Shown here: piece after piece, positions 24,645 through 32,671 of the stretch
Position numbering within the stretch: position 1 is the first letter of the stretch
Layout: every line of letters begins with the position of its first letter
NCBI GenBank assembly: GCA_031553765.1
Contig: JAVBKY010000001.1
Coordinates: 62,001-126,000 of the forward strand
Direction of reading: 5' to 3'
Source of the DNA: JAITMY01 sp031553765
GTDB lineage: Bacteria > Bacteroidota > Bacteroidia > Bacteroidales > UBA932
Length of the DNA: 64,000 bases
Translations under genes and position numbers: made by a program
The notes under the pieces: model-generated
Database searches by the model: none
What the model saw: only the letters and a program-made list of their open reading frames with translations
What the model was told of the DNA's origin: nothing

Positions 24645-24806
24645 CTACTTACCAGAGAAGAAGTCCTTTATGTCATTGTTGTGCACAATCTCTTCCTTAA
24701 AGGCGTAGGCACCGGTCTTGTCAGACTTTACCATCTTGATGCACTTGGTGTATGCTTTTGCTGAACTTTTGTCGGCCTTAAAGGTGGCCACTGCTTTCTT
24801 TGCCAT
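24645..24806 (-). CDS. DUF4295 family small protein
   Basis: This 53-residue basic protein begins MAKKAVATFKADKS and ends KDFFSGK. It was found by translating the gap after rpmG. Family knowledge: DUF4295 is a short, highly conserved Bacteroidota protein almost always encoded with L28 and L33, and a ribosome-associated role is often suspected but not shown. Its position directly after rpmG on the same strand supports the call. The leader is a six-unit heptamer array that ends one base before the ATG. Confidence 0.9.
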   Translation of the reverse strand: MAKKAVATFKADKSSAKAYTKCIKMVKSDKTGAYAFKEEIVHNNDIKDFFSGK

Positions 24807-24807
24807 T

Positions 24808-24849
24808 TCTTTAATTTATGATTCGCGATTTGTGACTTGCGATTGCGAC
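24808..24849 (-). repeat. Heptamer array before DUF4295
   Basis: On the minus strand, six 7-bp units with the pattern TCnnnAA (for example TCACAAA, TCGCGAA) end one base before the DUF4295 start codon. Confidence 0.7.
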
Positions 24850-24872
24850 TCAAGTTGAACTTTCTTCTCCTT

Positions 24873-24900
24873 AATCACCAATCTCTAATCACCAATCACT
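24873..24900 (+). repeat. Heptamer array behind rpmG
   Basis: Four 7-bp units, two of them exact AATCACC and two variants, lie just after the rpmG stop and before the DUF4295 leader array. Confidence 0.65.
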
Positions 24901-24906
24901 AGATTA

Positions 24907-25089
24907 CTACTTAATTTCGCGGTGTACGGTTACCTTCTTCAGGCAGGGGTTGTACTTTTTGCGCTCAATGCGGTCAGGAGTATTCTTCTTGTTCTTGGTG
25001 GTAATGTAGCGTGACATACCAGCTACGCCGCTTTCCTTTTGCTCGGTGCACTCAAGAATTACCTGTATTCTGTTACCTTTCTTTGCCAT
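24907..25089 (-). CDS. rpmG: 50S ribosomal protein L33
   Basis: The 60-residue protein shows the L33 pattern: MAKKGNRIQVILECTE, a SRYITTKNKKNTP loop and a KYNPCLKKVTVHREIK end. The two C-x2-C zinc pairs of zinc-type L33 are not present (only two isolated Cys), so this is the zinc-free form. It lies 19 bp after rpmB on the same strand and is certainly cotranscribed with it. Confidence 0.96.
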   Translation of the reverse strand: MAKKGNRIQVILECTEQKESGVAGMSRYITTKNKKNTPDRIERKKYNPCLKKVTVHREIK

Positions 25090-25108
25090 TTTGTGCTTCT
25101 CCTATGGA

Positions 25109-25351
25109 TTAGTAGATTGAAATAAGACCGTTTGCTTGCGCCTTATTAAGTACGGCCTTAAGACCATTCTTGTTAATAGTGCGGATGCCTGCTGCGGTCA
25201 GCTTTAGGGTTACCCAGCGATTTTCTTCTTCAAGCCAAAACTTCTTAGTACGAAGGTTGGGCTCAAACTCGCGCTTGGTCTTAATGTTAGAGTGTGATAC
25301 GTTGTTTCCGCGTTGTACACTCTTTCCGGTTACTTGACAAATACGTGACAT
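25109..25351 (-). CDS. rpmB: 50S ribosomal protein L28
   Basis: The 80-residue L28 shows MSRICQVTGKSVQRGNNVSHSN and TKREFEPNLRTKKFW, with the basic WVTLKLTAAGIRTI core (quoted in parts). It is the first gene of rpmB-rpmG-DUF4295, driven by the near-consensus minus-strand promoter at 25406-25436. Confidence 0.97.
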   Translation of the reverse strand: MSRICQVTGKSVQRGNNVSHSNIKTKREFEPNLRTKKFWLEEENRWVTLKLTAAGIRTINKNGLKAVLNKAQANGLISIY

Positions 25352-25405
25352 TTGTTTTTGCTATTATGGAGATAAACAATAATTATTCTACCTAATTTGG
25401 GGATG

Positions 25406-25436
25406 CAAAGGTGGGAATTATATTTTGAATTTCAAA
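25406..25436 (-). promoter_or_regulatory. Promoter of the rpmB operon
   Basis: On the minus strand TTTG is followed after 19 bp by CACCTTTG, one base off the TAnnTTTG consensus, about 55 bp upstream of rpmB. It is back to back with the tRNA-Lys promoter. Confidence 0.75.
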
Positions 25437-25473
25437 GTTTTTTGAATAAAATTGCATCAAAAGGCAAAATAAA

Positions 25474-25505
25474 TTTGCGAGTAAGCAAATTTAAACCTAC
25501 CTTTG
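25474..25505 (+). promoter_or_regulatory. Promoter of tRNA-Lys
   Basis: TTTG and TACCTTTG are spaced 20 bp apart, a full consensus match, 27 bp upstream of the tRNA 5' end. Confidence 0.8.
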
Positions 25506-25532
25506 CACCCGCTTTTGTAACAAAAAGCACAT

Positions 25533-25605
25533 GATTCAGTAGCTCAGTAGGTAGAGCACATCCCTTTTAAGGATGGGGTCCTGGGTTCGAGCCCCAGCTG
25601 GATCA
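25533..25605 (+). tRNA. tRNA-Lys (anticodon TTT)
   Basis: A complete 73-base cloverleaf: acceptor GATTCAG/CTGGATC (one G-T pair), D stem GCTC/GAGC, anticodon stem CATCC/GGATG with loop CTTTTAA, T arm CTGGG-TTCGAGC-CCCAG, discriminator A. CCA is not encoded. It has its own promoter and an intrinsic terminator. Confidence 0.97.
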
Positions 25606-25614
25606 CTTGAAAGA

Positions 25615-25646
25615 AGCGCGATAGAATGATTTCTATCGCGCTTTTT
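25615..25646 (+). terminator. Terminator after tRNA-Lys
   Basis: A perfect 12-bp stem AGCGCGATAGAA / TTCTATCGCGCT with a 4-base loop, followed by TTTTT. On the minus strand it may also serve the DUF1893 gene. Confidence 0.9.
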
Positions 25647-25661
25647 CATTGAGGAGGAACC

Positions 25662-26078
25662 TCAGTTCCCCTTCATTTCCGCAAAAAAAGCCTCTATTCT
25701 TGCCTGGCATGATTCGGCTGAGGTTTCTTCAAAACAGCGTTTTTCAAGCGGGCACCACCCATTTTTGGCACGGTTTTCTATGTGGGGCACCTCGTGGTCA
25801 AATTCCACTTTCACGCTTGATTTGCGTAGCAGCTCCAATGCGGGTGTACTAATAATATCGGTGTGCAATTCCCCCACTCCACCCAATATCAAGAGCGAGG
25901 CGGCGGCTTTTCCTACAACTTTATCGGCTATCTGGGCGCCCGCCAAAAAGGTGGGTTCATTTTTCAACAGGTGGTATAAGTCGGCTACGCCACGCTGGGT
26001 AAAGGTGCGTGTGGCGCCATTGTTACGTATCACGCAGGAGTAACCACTCTTGTGTAGTATGCGAATGAGGTCTTGCAT
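25662..26078 (-). CDS. DUF1893 domain-containing protein
   Basis: The 138-residue product matches DUF1893: an N-terminal YSCVIRNNGATRTFTQRGVADLY segment (quoted to identify it), then IADKVVGKAAASLLILGGV. Family knowledge: the Thermotoga member TM1506 has a deaminase-like fold, but activity is not established. The C-terminal part has cysteines (GWCPLEKRCFEETSAESC) that could bind metal. It follows nfo by 14 bp on the same strand and is probably cotranscribed. Confidence 0.82.
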   Translation of the reverse strand: MQDLIRILHKSGYSCVIRNNGATRTFTQRGVADLYHLLKNEPTFLAGAQIADKVVGKAAASLLILGGVGELHTDIISTPALELLRKSSVKVEFDHEVPHIENRAKNGWCPLEKRCFEETSAESCQARIEAFFAEMKGN

Positions 26079-26092
26079 AAATTTATTGCGTG

Positions 26093-26929
26093 CTATTTTT
26101 CTTTGTAAAGTCCTCTGAGCATCGCTATTTCCTCGGCATAGCCGGGTAGCTCATTAGGTGTTTCGAGGTAGAATGGCAGGTGGCGCAGCTGCGGGTGGTT
26201 TATTACTGCCTCAAATGTTTTTAATCCCAGCGAGCCGTTGCCTATAGTTTCATGCCTGTCCTTGTGGCTCAGAAAAGGATTTTTGCTATCGTTAAGATGA
26301 ATGGCGCGCAGGCGCTCTAAACCAACGACCCTATCGAACTCCTCCACCACCTTATCAAGGTTGTTTACAATATCGTACCCCGCATCGTACACGTGGCAGG
26401 TGTCGAGGCAAACGCCCATCTTATCCTTCAGGTGAACGCGGTCAATAATCTGACGCAGCTCCTCAAAGGTGCGCCCTACTTCACTACCCTTTCCCGCCAT
26501 GGTTTCGAGCAGCACGGTGGTGGTTTGCTCGGCTTTGAGCACGCTATTCAACGCATCAACAATGTAGCTAATACCTACTTCAACACCCTGCTGCACATGG
26601 CTTCCGGGGTGAAAGTTGTAAAGGTTACCGGGCAGGTACTCCATGCGCGCAAGGTCGTCAGCCATGGTGTTGCAGGCAAAAGTGCGAATGCCTTCGTCGG
26701 CAGCGCAAAGATTGAGCGTGTATGGGGCGTGCGCCAAAAGGATGGCAAAGTGGTTTTGCTTGGCTAAGTCCAAAAATGCGGCCACATCTTTTTCGTCGAT
26801 AGCCTTGGCAGCACCTCCGCGCGGGTTGCGGGTGAAGAACTGGAAGGTGTTGGCTCCAATGGAAAGGGCATCGTGCCCCATGGCTAAAAAGCCTTTGGAG
26901 GTGGAGAGGTGGCAGCCTATGTTGAGCAT
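26093..26929 (-). CDS. nfo: Deoxyribonuclease IV (endonuclease IV)
   Basis: This AP endonuclease cleaves 5' to abasic sites in base-excision repair. All zinc-site motifs of the family are visible: HAPY, NFHPGSH, LLETMAGKG, CLDTCHVYDAGYD, HLNDSK and the closing LETPN. The start at 26929 (MLNIGCHLSTSKG) matches the usual family N-terminus; a Met at 26953 would add eight residues but lies next to a candidate -7 box. That gives 278 residues, the normal length. It is divergent from the CoA-disulfide reductase fusion gene. Confidence 0.95.
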   Translation of the reverse strand: MLNIGCHLSTSKGFLAMGHDALSIGANTFQFFTRNPRGGAAKAIDEKDVAAFLDLAKQNHFAILLAHAPYTLNLCAADEGIRTFACNTMADDLARMEYLPGNLYNFHPGSHVQQGVEVGISYIVDALNSVLKAEQTTTVLLETMAGKGSEVGRTFEELRQIIDRVHLKDKMGVCLDTCHVYDAGYDIVNNLDKVVEEFDRVVGLERLRAIHLNDSKNPFLSHKDRHETIGNGSLGLKTFEAVINHPQLRHLPFYLETPNELPGYAEEIAMLRGLYKEK

Positions 26930-26954
26930 AGTGATGAGTTTTTTGTTGCTCATG

Positions 26955-26962
26955 CAAATATA
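26955..26962 (-). promoter_or_regulatory. Candidate -7 box (TATATTTG) for nfo
   Basis: It matches TAnnTTTG on the minus strand, ~25 bp upstream of the 26929 start. No exact -33 was found. It supports the shorter nfo start. Confidence 0.45.
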
Positions 26963-27092
26963 GTGAAAGTTGAGAGCAATCGAGAAAACTTATTTTCAAA
27001 GATTGCCGAAACGCATCCTACATTCTACAAATATGGACGACAATACACAAAGTCACGAAAAAGATAATTTTCAATATTTCTTCTATTGGAAG

Positions 27093-27124
27093 TTTGTTCC
27101 ATTGGAAAATAAATTATATTTTTG
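27093..27124 (+). promoter_or_regulatory. Promoter of the persulfide-reductase/MarR operon
   Basis: TTTG-N20-TATTTTTG, a full consensus match, 45 bp upstream of the ATG at 27170. Confidence 0.7.
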
Positions 27125-27169
27125 TACTGATTTAAGGCGAAAATATTTAAAAACATATTTTTATAAGAA

Positions 27170-29617
27170 ATGAAACACGTTATAATTGGAGGGGTTGCGG
27201 GGGGCGCAACGGCAGCGGCACGCATTCGGAGGGCTGATGAGTTCGCCGAGATTGTTATGCTGGAAAAGGGTAAGTACATTTCGTACGCTAACTGCGGCCT
27301 ACCCTACTATATAGGCGGAACCATAGAGCAGCGCGACAGGCTATTTTTGCAAACGCCCGAATCATTTGGCGGCAGGTTTAACGTGGATGTGAGAGTGGAA
27401 AATGAGGCGGTGGGCATTGACCCTGTAGCAAAAACCGTTACGGTGCGCAAAGCGGATGGAACCACCTATACCGAAAGCTATGATAAGCTGCTGCTGTCGC
27501 CCGGGGCATCGCCCGTGCGCCCTCCGTTGAAAGGGATTGATAGCGAGGGTATTTTTACGCTACGGAATGTGGAGGATACGGATCGCATAAAAAGCTACAT
27601 CACCTCGCGTAAGATACAGAGTGCAGTGGTGGTAGGTGCTGGTTTTATTGGCTTGGAAATGGCGGAAAACTTGCATCAAACGGGTGCAGAAGTAGCCATT
27701 GTGGAAATGGGTAATCAGGTGATGGCGCCCGTGGATTTCTCCGTGGCATCGCATGTGCACCAGCACCTGCTACAAAAGGGGGTGCAGCTGCACTTGGAGA
27801 AGAGCGTGGAGCGCTTTGAAAAGCAGGGCGATCATATTAAGGTGTTTTTGAGTAACAGCGAAATCCTTACGGCCGAAGTAGTGCTGCTCTCAATAGGCGT
27901 GCGTCCCGAAACTACGCTGGCTAAGGCAGCGGGGCTAAAGATTGGTGAGACAGGCGGTATTTGGGTGAGCGAGTTTTTGGAGACATCGGCTAAGGATGTG
28001 TATGCGGTGGGCGATGCGGTGGAGTTTCCGCACCCGCTTACAGGTAAGCCTTGGCTGAACTACTTGGCAAATCCGGCTAACCGCCAAGGACGCCTGGTGG
28101 CAGATAATATGGTAAGCGGTAACGTGGTTAAATACGAGGGTGCCATAGGTACCTCTATTGCCAAGGTATTTGATATGACGGTGGCTTCGACCGGATTGGC
28201 GGCAAAGCGGCTAAAGCAGCTGGGTATGCCCTACCACAGCTCCACCACGCACTCGGCATCGCACGCAGGCTACTACCCCAACTCGTTGCCGCTGACGTTG
28301 AAGCTGACGTTTGCCCCCGATACGGGTAAGCTATACGGTGCACAGTGTGTTGGGTATGATGGCGTGGATAAGCGCATTGATCAAATTGCGCTGCTGATTA
28401 AAAACGGTGGCACGGTGCACGATTTGGTGCAGGTGGAGCATTGCTACGCCCCACCCTTTTCTTCGGCAAAAGACCCTATTGCTATAGCGGGCTACGTGGC
28501 GTGTAATATTTTGAACGGCGAGATGCCTGTGGCTTCATGGCGTGAGCTGCTGGCCGTTGATAGGAGCAATACGCTAATTCTAGATGTGCGGACGCACGCG
28601 GAGTTCAGCTTTGGCTCGTTAGTGGGAGCAGTTAATATCCCGGTAGATGATCTACGTAGCCGACTGGCGGAAATACCAAAGGATAAGGAGATTTACCTAT
28701 ACTGCGCTATAGGATTGCGAGGCTATTTGGCGTTGAGAATTTTGAGGGCAAATGGCTATAAAAACGTAAAGAACGTTTCGGGTGGCTATAAGACCTACTC
28801 CACCGCTACGGCTCCAATAGCCAATGCCACTCCTAAAATTTTGTCAACAGATAGTAATGCAAATATTGATACACAACGTATGGAACAAGCTGTAAAAACA
28901 ATAAAGATAGATGCCTGCGGGTTGCAATGCCCCGGCCCGATAATGAAGGTAAAACAATCGGTAGATGCCATTGCGCAAGGCGAGCGCATTGAGATTACGG
29001 CTACTGACGCAGGTTTTGCGCGCGATGCTCAGGCATGGTGCAATACCACGGGCAACCTACTTATAGCCAACAGTGAGGATAAGGGGCGCTATACGGTGGT
29101 GATTGAAAAGGGTTCACCCAAGTGCAGCGCCATAACCTCGTGCGATGGCAAGGGAAAGACGCTTATTATGTTTAGTGATGATTTGGATAAGGCGCTGGCT
29201 ACATTTGTGCTTGCCAACGGTGCCGCGGCTACGGGACAGAAGGTGTCGATTTTCTTTACCTTCTGGGGGCTGAATGTAATTAAGAAGGTGAAAAAGCCGA
29301 AAGTGCAGAAGGATATTTTTGGTAAAATGTTTGGCATGATGCTGGCGTCAAGTTCGCTGAAGCTGCACCTATCGAAAATGAGCATGCTGGGTATGGGCGA
29401 TAAGATGATGCGCTACATTATGAAGCGTAAGGGCATTGAGTCGCTCGAAACCTTGCGAGAGCAAGCACTGGCAGCAGGCGTGGAGTTTATTGCCTGTCAA
29501 ATGTCGATGGATGTGATGGGTGTGAAACGCGAAGAGATGCTGGACGAGGTAACGGTGGGTGGCGTAGCTACCTACATGGAGCGTGCCGACAATGCTAACG
29601 TAAACCTATTCATTTAG
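27170..29617 (+). CDS. CoA-disulfide reductase-like flavoenzyme fused to rhodanese, TusA and DsrE domains
   Basis: The 815-residue protein has four sulfur-trafficking modules, each with its active cysteine. Residues 1-~440 are a FAD/NAD(P)H disulfide reductase (GGVAGGATAAARIRR; redox Cys42 in SYANCGLPYY). Residues ~455-550 are a rhodanese (Cys512 in LYCAIGLRG). Residues ~575-650 are a TusA/SirA domain (CPGP with Cys587). Residues ~660-815 are a DsrE-like domain (Cys776 in FIACQMSMDVMG). Family knowledge: such fusions reduce CoA persulfides/polysulfides and pass sulfane sulfur between cysteines. It is cytoplasmic. A MarR gene follows 5 bp after the stop and is probably its regulator. Confidence 0.9.
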   Translation: MKHVIIGGVAGGATAAARIRRADEFAEIVMLEKGKYISYANCGLPYYIGGTIEQRDRLFLQTPESFGGRFNVDVRVENEAVGIDPVAKTVTVRKADGTTYTESYDKLLLSPGASPVRPPLKGIDSEGIFTLRNVEDTDRIKSYITSRKIQSAVVVGAGFIGLEMAENLHQTGAEVAIVEMGNQVMAPVDFSVASHVHQHLLQKGVQLHLEKSVERFEKQGDHIKVFLSNSEILTAEVVLLSIGVRPETTLAKAAGLKIGETGGIWVSEFLETSAKDVYAVGDAVEFPHPLTGKPWLNYLANPANRQGRLVADNMVSGNVVKYEGAIGTSIAKVFDMTVASTGLAAKRLKQLGMPYHSSTTHSASHAGYYPNSLPLTLKLTFAPDTGKLYGAQCVGYDGVDKRIDQIALLIKNGGTVHDLVQVEHCYAPPFSSAKDPIAIAGYVACNILNGEMPVASWRELLAVDRSNTLILDVRTHAEFSFGSLVGAVNIPVDDLRSRLAEIPKDKEIYLYCAIGLRGYLALRILRANGYKNVKNVSGGYKTYSTATAPIANATPKILSTDSNANIDTQRMEQAVKTIKIDACGLQCPGPIMKVKQSVDAIAQGERIEITATDAGFARDAQAWCNTTGNLLIANSEDKGRYTVVIEKGSPKCSAITSCDGKGKTLIMFSDDLDKALATFVLANGAAATGQKVSIFFTFWGLNVIKKVKKPKVQKDIFGKMFGMMLASSSLKLHLSKMSMLGMGDKMMRYIMKRKGIESLETLREQALAAGVEFIACQMSMDVMGVKREEMLDEVTVGGVATYMERADNANVNLFI

Positions 29618-29622
29618 GCGCT

Positions 29623-29970
29623 ATGGAAACGCTCTGTAAAATAAGAGATATACAACGCGCCGTAAATCAGGTGGAGCAACGTTTTGAAAAACAGCATGGG
29701 ATTTGCCTAAATGAGGGTATGGCGCTATGTAGCTTAGCGAAAAACGGAAAATTATCCTCAGGTGAAATAGGTGAACTGCTGGGCTTAACTTCATCTAATA
29801 CATCTAAGGTTATTAAGTCTATTGAGGAAAAGGGCTTGGTAAAGCGAATGCTGGGTACGGAGGATAAGCGGCAAATGTATTTTGCGCTTAGCAAAAAAGG
29901 AGAAGAACTACTGTCGGCAATTGAATGTGCGGAGATGGAGATGCCGGAGGTGCTGAGAGAGGTAGTTTAG
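29623..29970 (+). CDS. MarR-family transcriptional regulator
   Basis: The 115-residue winged-helix protein has the MarR core (LSSGEIGELLGLTSSNTSKVIK recognition helices, quoted to identify them; wing EDKRQMYFALSKKG). It is shorter than typical MarR proteins (~140-150), with a reduced C-terminal dimerisation helix. Cysteines at 5, 28, 36 and 102 are unusually many for this size. Directly cotranscribed with the sulfur-transfer fusion, so a thiol/persulfide-sensing role is plausible but inferred. Confidence 0.85.
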   Translation: METLCKIRDIQRAVNQVEQRFEKQHGICLNEGMALCSLAKNGKLSSGEIGELLGLTSSNTSKVIKSIEEKGLVKRMLGTEDKRQMYFALSKKGEELLSAIECAEMEMPEVLREVV

Positions 29971-29979
29971 AAAATAAGT

Positions 29980-30012
29980 AACGCAATGAAGGCACAAAGG
30001 CGCCAGGAAAGT
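29980..30012 (+). repeat. Dispersed CAAAGACGC-type repeat, copy 3 (part of a terminator)
   Basis: The left arm of the downstream terminator resembles the dispersed repeat family at 23325, 24414 and 47645. Confidence 0.4.
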
Positions 30013-30042
30013 AAAATTTCCGGCGTCTTTGTGCCTTTTGTT
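29989..30042 (+). terminator. Terminator of the sulfur-transfer/MarR operon
   Basis: Arms 29989-30010 and 30017-30037 pair almost completely over ~21 bp (one G-T and one bulge), followed by TTTTGTTTTT. Confidence 0.85.
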
Positions 30043-30083
30043 TTTACTGCTATACAACACAAGTGGAACTTTTCATAGAATAC

Positions 30084-30110
30084 TTAAACAGTGCTTTATT
30101 AAGCTACCAA
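30084..30110 (+). repeat. 27-bp direct repeat, left copy (candidate attachment site)
   Basis: TTAAACAGTGCTTTATTA, then AGC, then TACCAA. It matches the copy at 38821-38847 at 25 of 27 positions in the same orientation and lies 93 bp upstream of the tyrosine recombinase start. Confidence 0.6.
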
Positions 30111-30155
30111 TCATGGCGCAATGCAGCAGACTAATGTTTATGCGGGTTTTTTTAA

Positions 30156-30163
30156 TAATTTTG
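30156..30163 (+). promoter_or_regulatory. Candidate -7 box (TAATTTTG) for the recombinase gene
   Basis: It fits TAnnTTTG, 40 bp before the ATG at 30203. There is no exact -33. It argues against the longer reading frame that starts upstream at 30029. Confidence 0.4.
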
Positions 30164-30202
30164 TATCCCTACACCCTACAACTTAGCTCTTTTCATTTGC
30201 CA

Positions 30203-31354
30203 ATGAACACTCGAATCACCCACAAGTTTGTGATGAAATCAAGGCCCACCAAGGACGGGCTGTGTCCGATTTACCTACGCGCCATTTTGCAGGGAAAAAA
30301 AATTGAGATAGCCACCTCGGTAATGATTCCGTCGGGTGACTGGATGGAGGATAAGCAGCGCGTACGCAAGCGCAACTTCGAAAGCGAGAAGCACAACATG
30401 GTGCTTGATGCCTTTGATAAAAAGGCGCTGAAGTGCATACTGAACAACTTTGTGAACGACGACCAGCCGCTTACGCTGCAGCAGTTCAGAGAAAGCATGC
30501 TGTCTAACGGTCAGGCAGACGACAACAGTTTTACCGACTACCTTATGGCCTACCTCGACGATAACAAGGCGCGCCTGCGTCCCGAGTCGTACAGCAGCTA
30601 CAAGTCGCAAATAACCAAAATGCTGAAGTTTAAAAATCCGATACTGTTTTCTGATGTTACGGAACGGTTCATTTTTGAATATCAGGATTACATGTCGCAA
30701 AAGCTCAACAACAACGAAAATACCATAAGCAAAAGCCTGCGTTCGCTACGCACGTTTGTAAACATAGCCATGCGCTACGGGCATATTAAGGCCAATCCGT
30801 TCAAATACGTGCCTATAAAGCGGGTGGACGGCAAGCGCGATTTTCTTTCTATGGAAGAAGTAAACGTGCTATCGACCTGCTACTACGGCAGCGAAAAGTT
30901 AAGCCCCATGGAGCGAGAAATCCTGCGCTACTTTCTATTTTCGTGCTACACAGGGCTGCGCTACTCCGACTTGAAATCGCTGAACGTGTCGGCCATTAGA
31001 GATGGATGTATTAACCTCAAAATGCACAAAACAAGCCACATTGTATCCATTCCGTTGTCGCATAAGGCAACGCAGCTCATACCCGAAAATGTGAACGACA
31101 TGCTGTTTAGGGTGTACTGCAACAAGGTTACCAACCGTGTGCTAAAACAGGTTGGCGCCAAGTGTGGTATTGAAAAGAAGCTGACCTGCCACGTCGCGCG
31201 GCACACCTTCGCCACCATATCCATAAGCATTGGCATACCCATTGAGGTAATAAGCAAATTGCTTGGCCACACTAACCTGCGTACCACGCAGGTGTACGCC
31301 AAAATTGTGGACTCGGTAAAAAAACGAGAAATGGAGAAGTGGAATTTGGTATAG
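30203..31354 (+). CDS. Site-specific tyrosine recombinase (integrase)
   Basis: The frame is open from 30029, but the family-like N-terminus (MNTRITHKFVMKSRPTKDG, an Arm-DNA-binding-like start) begins at 30203, giving 383 residues. A SAM-like core-binding domain (~95-190) precedes the catalytic domain. Catalytic residues are visible: Arg in TGLRYSD (~253), Lys in KTSHIVSIPLS, HVARH with His/Arg (~328-331), GH in LLGHTN and nucleophile Tyr in TTQVYAKI (~364). Family knowledge: such single recombinases integrate Bacteroidota elements or invert DNA. A direct repeat lies just upstream. Confidence 0.92.
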   Translation: MNTRITHKFVMKSRPTKDGLCPIYLRAILQGKKIEIATSVMIPSGDWMEDKQRVRKRNFESEKHNMVLDAFDKKALKCILNNFVNDDQPLTLQQFRESMLSNGQADDNSFTDYLMAYLDDNKARLRPESYSSYKSQITKMLKFKNPILFSDVTERFIFEYQDYMSQKLNNNENTISKSLRSLRTFVNIAMRYGHIKANPFKYVPIKRVDGKRDFLSMEEVNVLSTCYYGSEKLSPMEREILRYFLFSCYTGLRYSDLKSLNVSAIRDGCINLKMHKTSHIVSIPLSHKATQLIPENVNDMLFRVYCNKVTNRVLKQVGAKCGIEKKLTCHVARHTFATISISIGIPIEVISKLLGHTNLRTTQVYAKIVDSVKKREMEKWNLV

Positions 31355-31361
31355 GTAATCA

Positions 31362-31393
31362 TTTGCATCCGTTGAGATAAAATCTTAAATTCG
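31362..31393 (+). promoter_or_regulatory. Promoter of purT
   Basis: TTTG-N20-TAAATTCG, one base off the -7 consensus, 25 bp before the ATG at 31419. Confidence 0.5.
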
Positions 31394-31418
31394 CGTCTTA
31401 TATTTTAAGTAAAAAAAT

Positions 31419-32600
31419 ATGGTTGAAATAGGAACCCCATACACGAAAACGGCTAAGAAGGTGGTTTTGTGCGGCTCGGGAGAGTTGGGAAAAGAGTTTG
31501 TGATAGAGCTGCAACGCTACGGAGTGGAAGTTGTGGCGTTGGATAAGTACGAGAACGCGCCGGCAATGCAAGTTGCTCATCGCTCGTATGTAGTTTCCAT
31601 GCTGGATGGGGCAAGGCTACGTGAAATAATAGAAAAAGAGAAGCCCGATTATATTGTGCCCGAGGTGGAGGCCATAGCCACCGGAACGCTCATGGAGCTG
31701 GAGAAGGAAGGTTATAACGTGATACCTACGGCAAAAGCAACATTTCTTACCATGAACCGCGAGGGCATACGTCGCCTTGCGGCGGAAGAGTTAGGCTTGC
31801 CCACCTCACCCTATCGTTTTGCCGCCACAGAGGCAGAGTTTCGCAGCGCCATTGCTGAAATAGGCATTCCCTGCGTAGTTAAGCCCATCATGAGCTCTTC
31901 GGGGCATGGGCAAAGCGTTGTTCGTAAGGAAGAAGACATAGTTAAGGCATGGACCTATGCTCAGGAAGGCGGACGTGCAGGCGCCGGAAAGGTGATTGTG
32001 GAAGGCTTTGTGCGCTTTGACTACGAGATAACGCAGCTGACTGTTCGCCACGTAGGTGGAACTTCTTTCTTAGAGCCTATCGGACACGTTCAGATTGACG
32101 GAGACTACCGCGAATCGTGGCAGCCGCAGCCCATGTCGCTTGCCGCAAAAGAAAAGGCGCGTGATATTGCGCTTAAAATAACGGACGCTTTGGGAGGAAG
32201 AGGCATCTTTGGCGTAGAGCTGTTTATTTGCGGAGAAGATGTGATATTTAGTGAAGTATCTCCACGTCCGCACGACACAGGGATGGTTACCATGATATCT
32301 CAGGACTTGTCGCAATTTTCGCTTCATGCGCGCGCCGTGCTGGAACTTCCTATTCCCAACATAGCGTTTCATGGCCCATCAGCCTCTCGTGCTATAGTGG
32401 TAAAAGGTGATTCGCAGCAGCTGGCATTTGCTAATGTTGACGCGGCATTATCCCAACCGGATACGCAAATTCGCCTATTTGGCAAACCCGAAGTGCATGG
32501 CCATAGGCGTATGGGAGTGCTGCTCGCGCGAGGAGCATCGGTGGAAGAAGCGAGAGAGAAAACAGGAAAGGCTATGGACGCTTTGAAAATAAAACTGTAA
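31419..32600 (+). CDS. purT: Phosphoribosylglycinamide formyltransferase 2 (formate-dependent)
   Basis: The 393-residue ATP-grasp enzyme makes formyl-GAR from GAR, formate and ATP in purine synthesis. Typical segments are VVLCGSGELGKEF, the nucleotide region CVVKPIMSSSGHGQS, EGFVRFDYEITQLTVR, FGVELFICGEDVIFSEVSPRPHDTG (quoted in parts), and RLFGKPEVHGHRRMGVLLA. Length is normal. It is monocistronic: its own promoter lies upstream and a bidirectional terminator downstream. Its presence between a recombinase and a pump is odd if the region is mobile; alternatively the island boundary lies elsewhere. Confidence 0.95.
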   Translation: MVEIGTPYTKTAKKVVLCGSGELGKEFVIELQRYGVEVVALDKYENAPAMQVAHRSYVVSMLDGARLREIIEKEKPDYIVPEVEAIATGTLMELEKEGYNVIPTAKATFLTMNREGIRRLAAEELGLPTSPYRFAATEAEFRSAIAEIGIPCVVKPIMSSSGHGQSVVRKEEDIVKAWTYAQEGGRAGAGKVIVEGFVRFDYEITQLTVRHVGGTSFLEPIGHVQIDGDYRESWQPQPMSLAAKEKARDIALKITDALGGRGIFGVELFICGEDVIFSEVSPRPHDTGMVTMISQDLSQFSLHARAVLELPIPNIAFHGPSASRAIVVKGDSQQLAFANVDAALSQPDTQIRLFGKPEVHGHRRMGVLLARGASVEEAREKTGKAMDALKIKL

Positions 32601-32671
32601 ATAGAAGTATCTGTCCACGAAACGAAGTTCGACGAAGTCAATTGGACGAATTAAACAATTTGAAATACAAA

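Noticed and set aside
25533..25605. tRNA-Lys as the attachment site of the recombinase element
   Set aside because: The 27-bp direct repeat does not match the tRNA 3' end, and the recombinase is 4.6 kb away with housekeeping genes between.
30029..30202. N-terminal extension of the recombinase
   Set aside because: It would overlap the preceding terminator and a candidate -7 box, and does not look like the family start; the ATG at 30203 does.
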